Assembly (NCBI GenBank): GCA_036011305.1
Contig: DASCNA010000117.1
Span: 1-19,920 of the forward strand
Length of the DNA: 19,920 bases
Direction of reading: 5' to 3'
Source of the DNA: DASCNA01 sp036011305
Lineage (GTDB): Bacteria; Verrucomicrobiota; Lentisphaeria; Victivallales; GWF2-38-69
Below the pieces are notes generated by a model. That model made no database searches. It had not been told where the DNA came from and saw only the letters and a list, made by a program, of their open reading frames with translations. The translations under genes and the position numbers were made by a program. Shown here one piece after another: positions 15,865 to 19,920 of the stretch; position 1 is the stretch's first letter; each line of letters starts with the position of its first letter.

Positions 15865-17691
15865 TTATTCTTCGGAGAGCCATAACTCAAAAAATTTTTT
15901 TGCCATTGGAGCATTTGTTAAACCTCCAGCTACTCCACCATTTACAGAAATTGCAATAGAGTATAATTTATTCTTATGTTGTCCGAAACCTGTAAACCAT
16001 GTATTTTTTGTTCTTTTGTCTCTCGGTCCAATTTGAGCAGTCCCTGTTTTTCCATATAAACTTATAACATCTGTTTTTGCTCTTTTACCTGAACCGTTAG
16101 AGTCATTGACAACTTCATACATCCCTTGTCTAACTGTATCAATCATTTTCATTGATACAGGAATTTTATCAACTATTTTGGGCTTGAATGTGTAGAGAGG
16201 TTTATTATTGTAGTTTAGTACAGTCTGTACTAAATATGGTTTCCAGACTATTCCTCCATTAGCAATAGCGGCAGTAAATATGGCTGCCTGGACAGGAGTC
16301 AAAGATATCATGCCCTGTCCTATGGAAATAAGTCCTGTATCGAAACTGTTCCAGTTACGATTATGAATTTTTTTCTTAAGTGCTCTCGTGGGCATAATAC
16401 CTGAACGTTCTGGAAGACCTACGCCTGTTTTTCTGCCTATACCGGATGAGTTGTAAATTTCTGATAAATTATCTAAACCAAGCTTTATTCCTGTTTTTAC
16501 AAAATAAACATTGCACGAATCTCTAATTGCATCGTACATATTTTCATTACCGTGACCTCCATATTTCCACGCCCAGCATCTTATTCTTGAGTTACCTATT
16601 TTTGCAGCTCCATCGCAATAAACTGTTTCATTGGGGTTTATTCCTGACTTTAATGCAGCTAGTGCAACAAGAGGTTTAACTATAGAGCCAGGCATAAAAG
16701 CTCCCATGAGAGGTTTATCTAAAAGTGGTTTATCAGAAGAATACAATAATTTATTCCATTCCTTGCTGGAAATACCATCAGTGAATAAATTACTGTCAAA
16801 AGTAGGGGAAGAAGCCATGGCTATTACAGCACCTGTATTTGCGTCTAGTAATACTAAAGCACCATTTTTTCCCTTCAAAGTTTCTTTTGCTGCTTTTTGA
16901 GCTTTCCAGTTAATAGTAAGTTTGACGCTGTTTCCATTTCTTGTATCTATATTAATTCCTAAATCGTCATGAACATAACCTTTTACATTTACTCTTACCA
17001 GTTTGCTTCCGGCTTTTCCTCTCAGGCCATTATAACCGGCCCCTATATTAATTTGTTTATCTAAAAGTTTTTCCAAGCCAGCCCTGCCTTTTGTATCAGG
17101 AATATAATATGAAAATTTTTTTCTGTCGGGCGCACTTCCAGCGTCTTCCTTACCGGTATATCCAATAAAGTTGCTGGCGGTTTTTCCATCAGGATAATAT
17201 CGCGTAGGTATAGGTATAATTTCCATTCCGTGTACAGGTGGTGATATTTCAGATGCGATAGCAAGTTCTTTTGCACTTAAATTAGACAAAATAGTTATTG
17301 GCATAGCAGGTTTTAGATTCATATGCTTGATGATGTTTTTTTTTGTTAATTTAAGTTCTCTATGAATTTTATCTGCTATTTCCTGTGCGCTTTTGTAAAT
17401 ATGTTTAATCGATTTGTCTCTAGCTCCATAAACTCTCATTTCTGTCAAATGAAAAACAATGTTATAGTTTGGAATACTGTCAGCTATTACATGGCCGTCA
17501 GAAGAAATTATTCGTCCTCTTATTGCAGGGACACGAATCCTTCTAATACTTTGTGTATTAATGGACTTAGAGTATTTATTGTTGCCTGTTATCTGTATCA
17601 TAGCTAATCTTATGATTAAAATAGATACAAAGACAAGTATTATACCAGCTAAAACAAATATTCTATATCTGCTGTGAATTCTGTATGACAA
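15865..17691 (-). CDS. mrdA: Penicillin-binding protein 2 (elongasome transpeptidase)
   Basis: Class B penicillin-binding protein that cross-links peptidoglycan during side-wall elongation, working with RodA and MreC/D; anchored in the cytoplasmic membrane with a periplasmic body. At 608 residues it is near E. coli PBP2 (633). One N-terminal membrane helix lies at about 11-32. The pedestal domain has IRGRIISSDGHVIA (57-70). The transpeptidase domain has the full active site: MPGSIVKP with nucleophile S336 and K339, SCN at 392-394, and YGKTGTAQ with KTG at 548-550. The start codon is TTG at 17691, one base after the mreD stop, suggesting translational coupling. No mrdB (rodA) follows: the next gene is HU, 253 bases on. 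I see no terminator hairpin after the stop. Confidence 0.95.
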   Translation of the reverse strand: MSYRIHSRYRIFVLAGIILVFVSILIIRLAMIQITGNNKYSKSINTQSIRRIRVPAIRGRIISSDGHVIADSIPNYNIVFHLTEMRVYGARDKSIKHIYKSAQEIADKIHRELKLTKKNIIKHMNLKPAMPITILSNLSAKELAIASEISPPVHGMEIIPIPTRYYPDGKTASNFIGYTGKEDAGSAPDRKKFSYYIPDTKGRAGLEKLLDKQINIGAGYNGLRGKAGSKLVRVNVKGYVHDDLGINIDTRNGNSVKLTINWKAQKAAKETLKGKNGALVLLDANTGAVIAMASSPTFDSNLFTDGISSKEWNKLLYSSDKPLLDKPLMGAFMPGSIVKPLVALAALKSGINPNETVYCDGAAKIGNSRIRCWAWKYGGHGNENMYDAIRDSCNVYFVKTGIKLGLDNLSEIYNSSGIGRKTGVGLPERSGIMPTRALKKKIHNRNWNSFDTGLISIGQGMISLTPVQAAIFTAAIANGGIVWKPYLVQTVLNYNNKPLYTFKPKIVDKIPVSMKMIDTVRQGMYEVVNDSNGSGKRAKTDVISLYGKTGTAQIGPRDKRTKNTWFTGFGQHKNKLYSIAISVNGGVAGGLTNAPMAKKFFELWLSEE

Positions 17692-17692
17692 C

Positions 17693-18214
17693 TTAAAGTT
17701 CCCGGTTTAGCTTTTCCTGTGCTTCTGTATATAGATTAATTCTCAGTACTTTGCTAATAGAATCAAGAACAGAAATGTAAATTGGCATAAGAAAAGCTCC
17801 TAAGAGCACTGAAGCAGTTAATAATAGGAAGTTTATAAATAATAAATATATTCCTTGTTCGTTCAACGAGTAGTTTAATACAAGAACAGGTAAAGTATAT
17901 ATAAGTGCAGCTACTCCACCTGGAACTGTCTGGAGTTTCATATTCTGAACATTACTTTTATATAGCCATACAATTGCCAGTATTGAAATAACTATAAGAG
18001 TAAACGGACTTATAAAAATCGTTCTACCATACAATATATCAATAATAATGCCGGAAATTATTGCACTGATTATGCCTTTTCTCCAACCATAAACAACCGA
18101 TAAATAAATAATGGATAATGCAGTTATAGGAAAAATTATACCGTATGTCCCTACAATAATCTGTATAATAATTGAGAAAAAAATAATTATAAAAATATAG
18201 GCAATATGTATCAT
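17693..18214 (-). CDS. mreD: Rod shape-determining protein MreD
   Basis: Small polytopic membrane protein of the elongasome, linking MreC and PBP2/RodA. The 173 residues consist of five to six hydrophobic segments, including MIHIAYIFIIIFFSIIIQII at the N-terminus and a conserved-looking YGWRKGIISAIISGIIIDIL (42-61), where MreD proteins have a G..(A/S)...G...D pattern. Sequence conservation in MreD is low, so the call leans on topology, length and position between mreC and mrdA. Its ATG overlaps the mreC stop as ATGA (18211-18214), and its stop is one base from the mrdA TTG, so the three genes are translationally linked. Confidence 0.9.
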   Translation of the reverse strand: MIHIAYIFIIIFFSIIIQIIVGTYGIIFPITALSIIYLSVVYGWRKGIISAIISGIIIDILYGRTIFISPFTLIVISILAIVWLYKSNVQNMKLQTVPGGVAALIYTLPVLVLNYSLNEQGIYLLFINFLLLTASVLLGAFLMPIYISVLDSISKVLRINLYTEAQEKLNREL

Positions 18215-19053
18215 TTTTTTACTAATATCAATACGAAATCTATGTGATTTAAATTTACAGACATATCAACCTTTGCTTTTATAAATAAATTATTATAAAG
18301 TGACGTATCAGCTTGGTTTTTTGCATTTTTTACTAAATGTCCAACTTTAAGGTTTGGAGGAGTTAAAGAATTCAAGCCGGAAGTAATAACTTTTGAATAT
18401 GCTTTATAGCTAAGATCTCTAGGAAGGAAGTTGATAATTGGCCATACATTACTACTGTTTCTTATACCTCCCTGTATTACTCCTGTAGCTCCATTTTTTG
18501 GGATGGATACGCTAAGTTGGCACTCGCTGCTTAACAAAGTATATACAAGTGATGTGTGATTAGATACAGTTCCTATACGTCCAATTACTCCGAATTCAAG
18601 TTTATTCTTGTTGGATTTTACTCTTCCCAAAACGATTGCACCTTCCTGTATTCCGTCTGCCAGACCTTTATTGATGACAAACTGTTGATACCATTTTATG
18701 GGATCTCTTGTTATAATTTCAGCAAAAATATATTCAAAATCAGGAGTAGTTTTTAATTTTAGTAATCTTTTAAGTTCATCATTTTCTTTTTTAAATTGTT
18801 CAAGATAATTGGATTTTTCAGTAAGCTCACTATTTTTTCTCTGAAGTGTATAGATATCAACAATAAGAGATTCTTTACTCTCATTTAACATTGATTTCTG
18901 TTTTAAATTTTCCTCTGCTTTATGAGAAATTGAAAAAAAGGGATAGAAAAAGTCAGAAGTGATTCTAAATAAAAACTTTCGGTAGGAATTAAATCCTAAC
19001 GGAATTATAAGTAATATGATTAATATTATAAATAAAGACTTTCTTTTCAGCAT
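18211..19053 (-). CDS. mreC: Rod shape-determining protein MreC
   Basis: Periplasmic scaffold of the elongasome that activates PBP2. It has 280 residues, the usual length. One N-terminal membrane helix lies at about 6-22, then a coiled coil at about 45-98 rich in Glu, Lys and Leu (NDELKRLLKLK near its end), then the beta-barrel domain with AEIITRDPIKWYQQFVINKG, DGIQEGAIVL, GVIGRIG and ATGVIQGG, which match the MreC pattern. The ATG has no clear Shine-Dalgarno. In many bacteria mreB lies immediately upstream; here that place is taken by a D123-family gene, 46 bases away on the same strand. Confidence 0.94.
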   Translation of the reverse strand: MLKRKSLFIILIILLIIPLGFNSYRKFLFRITSDFFYPFFSISHKAEENLKQKSMLNESKESLIVDIYTLQRKNSELTEKSNYLEQFKKENDELKRLLKLKTTPDFEYIFAEIITRDPIKWYQQFVINKGLADGIQEGAIVLGRVKSNKNKLEFGVIGRIGTVSNHTSLVYTLLSSECQLSVSIPKNGATGVIQGGIRNSSNVWPIINFLPRDLSYKAYSKVITSGLNSLTPPNLKVGHLVKNAKNQADTSLYNNLFIKAKVDMSVNLNHIDFVLILVKK

Positions 19054-19099
19054 GTTATAATATTATCATATTACTCAAATTATTTCATAGGAATTAAAA

Positions 19100-19783
19100 T
19101 TAAAGTATTTTTATTCCAGATTCATTATTCCAATCAATATCCCATGATTTAGCTAATAATGGTTTTGTAGGCTGACCCCATGAATTAAAGTCAAGTAATA
19201 AAATGTCATCTCTGGAAGTAAAGTATATATCCAGAACTATATTCTCAGACGGGAGTAACCATGATATTTCCTCCACCATAGCTTTGGCTTTGGTCCAATA
19301 TGTATCTCTCTTTAATTCTAACCTGTGATATGCCCTGTTAAGCCAGTATTGGCTCATTAATTTTAATTCACCTTCATAAATAAATAATCTGAACTCTCTC
19401 GGATAAGTCATATTCCTGAACGGTCTTACACAAATACATTCAAATTCTCTGTTTTTTGCCGCATTTCTAACTTTTTCACTATTTGTTAGATTGTTCCATG
19501 CGCTTTGTGCAGAATGTACAGCACCCTTTTTGCTGGTAAACCTTGGAGTATCATTTGGAGAAACGGTGTCAGTGAAAACAAAAGTACTTCCTGAAAAAGC
19601 ACTTTGGGCTTTCTGGATTCTTGTAATTAGTGAGCCGACCTGCTCACCAAAAGTTACTTTATTTGCAAGCAAATCAAGATCTGATTCTTTAAGTTTAACA
19701 AATGTTGTTGGGAAAGTATAATCAGCGAGAGTAGTATACCATGAAGATACACCCAGTAGTTGTTTATGTAATTTTTTATTCAT
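19100..19783 (-). CDS. D123/CDC123-family ATP-grasp-like protein
   Basis: Bacterial relative of eukaryotic CDC123/D123. The eukaryotic proteins help assemble eIF2; bacteria lack eIF2, so the role here is unknown, perhaps an ATP-dependent ligase. I chose the ATG at 19783 (227 aa, AAGG 9 bases upstream); the open frame extends to a TTG at 19864, but those 27 residues do not look like the family. The N-terminus VSSWYTTLADYTFPTTFVKL (12-31) resembles the CDC123 FSAWYP..T opening. YPREFRLFIYEGELKLMSQY (127-146) matches EFR.FV..N.L..ISQ. DIYFTSRDDILLLDFNSWGQ (185-204) carries the metal-binding D185, D198 and N200. The basic S/RSPKD-type nucleotide motif appears altered here (FTDTVSPNDT, 70-79). It lies 46 bases before mreC and is possibly cotranscribed with mreCD-mrdA. 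Confidence 0.8.
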   Translation of the reverse strand: MNKKLHKQLLGVSSWYTTLADYTFPTTFVKLKESDLDLLANKVTFGEQVGSLITRIQKAQSAFSGSTFVFTDTVSPNDTPRFTSKKGAVHSAQSAWNNLTNSEKVRNAAKNREFECICVRPFRNMTYPREFRLFIYEGELKLMSQYWLNRAYHRLELKRDTYWTKAKAMVEEISWLLPSENIVLDIYFTSRDDILLLDFNSWGQPTKPLLAKSWDIDWNNESGIKIL

Positions 19784-19892
19784 AATGAAATACCTTATTC
19801 TAGTATTTTCTTTAGAATATCCGATAAAACCTATGTCCAGTGTAAATCCTGTAACTATTACCAAATATTCAATTTATATATTTTAATATTAT

Positions 19893-19898
19893 ATTATA
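19893..19898 (-). promoter_or_regulatory. Possible -10 box for the D123/mre run
   Basis: An exact TATAAT on the minus strand would give a leader of about 100 bases to the ATG at 19783. The -35 would fall at the window edge and cannot be judged. The stretch is almost pure A/T, so this is weak. Confidence 0.22.
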
Positions 19899-19920
19899 AA
19901 TATTATCTGCTGTTTTGCAT

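Noticed and set aside
19784..19864. N-terminal extension of the D123 protein to the TTG at 19864
   Set aside because: The extra 27 residues do not resemble the family, while the ATG at 19783 has an AAGG at a good distance and gives the expected N-terminus.
1..19920. CRISPR array, insertion sequence, prophage or toxin-antitoxin module
   Set aside because: No spaced direct repeats, transposase, phage structural gene or paired toxin/antitoxin frames were seen; the only recombinase is an ordinary XerD type.

Overview
This is an AT-rich bacterial window made up mostly of core housekeeping genes. It holds about twelve confident protein genes, two tRNAs, three good intrinsic terminators and one broken small gene. 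The organism cannot be named from the sequence alone. The mix suggests an anaerobe or facultative Gram-negative-type bacterium: an Na+-type, K+-dependent membrane pyrophosphatase, a glutaminase-less clade II-like PurL, a plastid/plant-like HisRS, and an HU protein with a KVRKA..GRNP arm. I lean towards the PVC superphylum (Lentisphaerae-like) or a neighbouring lineage, with low confidence.

Layout. All protein genes from 60 to 13787 are on the plus strand, and all from 13852 to the right end are on the minus strand. The two arms converge on a shared bidirectional terminator at 13808-13840.

Left part (1-5306): a small unrecognised ORF, tRNA-Gln(UUG), adenine deaminase (ade) preceded by a direct repeat and a 7-codon leader ORF, an M20 dipeptidase, and a XerD-type tyrosine recombinase. 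Middle (5430-8859): a 984-residue PurL without its glutaminase domain, then a frame-disrupted small gene with a twin-arginine signal, then tRNA-Gly(GCC) on the minus strand. Next (8924-13787): murD overlapping a gene for a three-LysM lipoprotein, closed by a strong terminator, then hppA, whose likely promoter sits inside that terminator.

Right part (13852-19920, minus strand, in transcription order): a D123/CDC123-family ATP-grasp protein, mreC, mreD and mrdA (PBP2) as a tight elongasome run without mreB, then an HU-family protein and hisS.

Two themes stand out. Cell-wall growth is represented by murD, the LysM lipoprotein, mreC, mreD and mrdA. Purine metabolism is represented by ade for salvage and purL for de novo synthesis. 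The least ordinary items are the bacterial D123 protein beside mreCD-mrdA, the frameshifted Tat-signal gene, and the regulatory architecture upstream of ade, xerD and hppA. I saw no CRISPR array, insertion sequence, prophage or clearly new multi-gene system.
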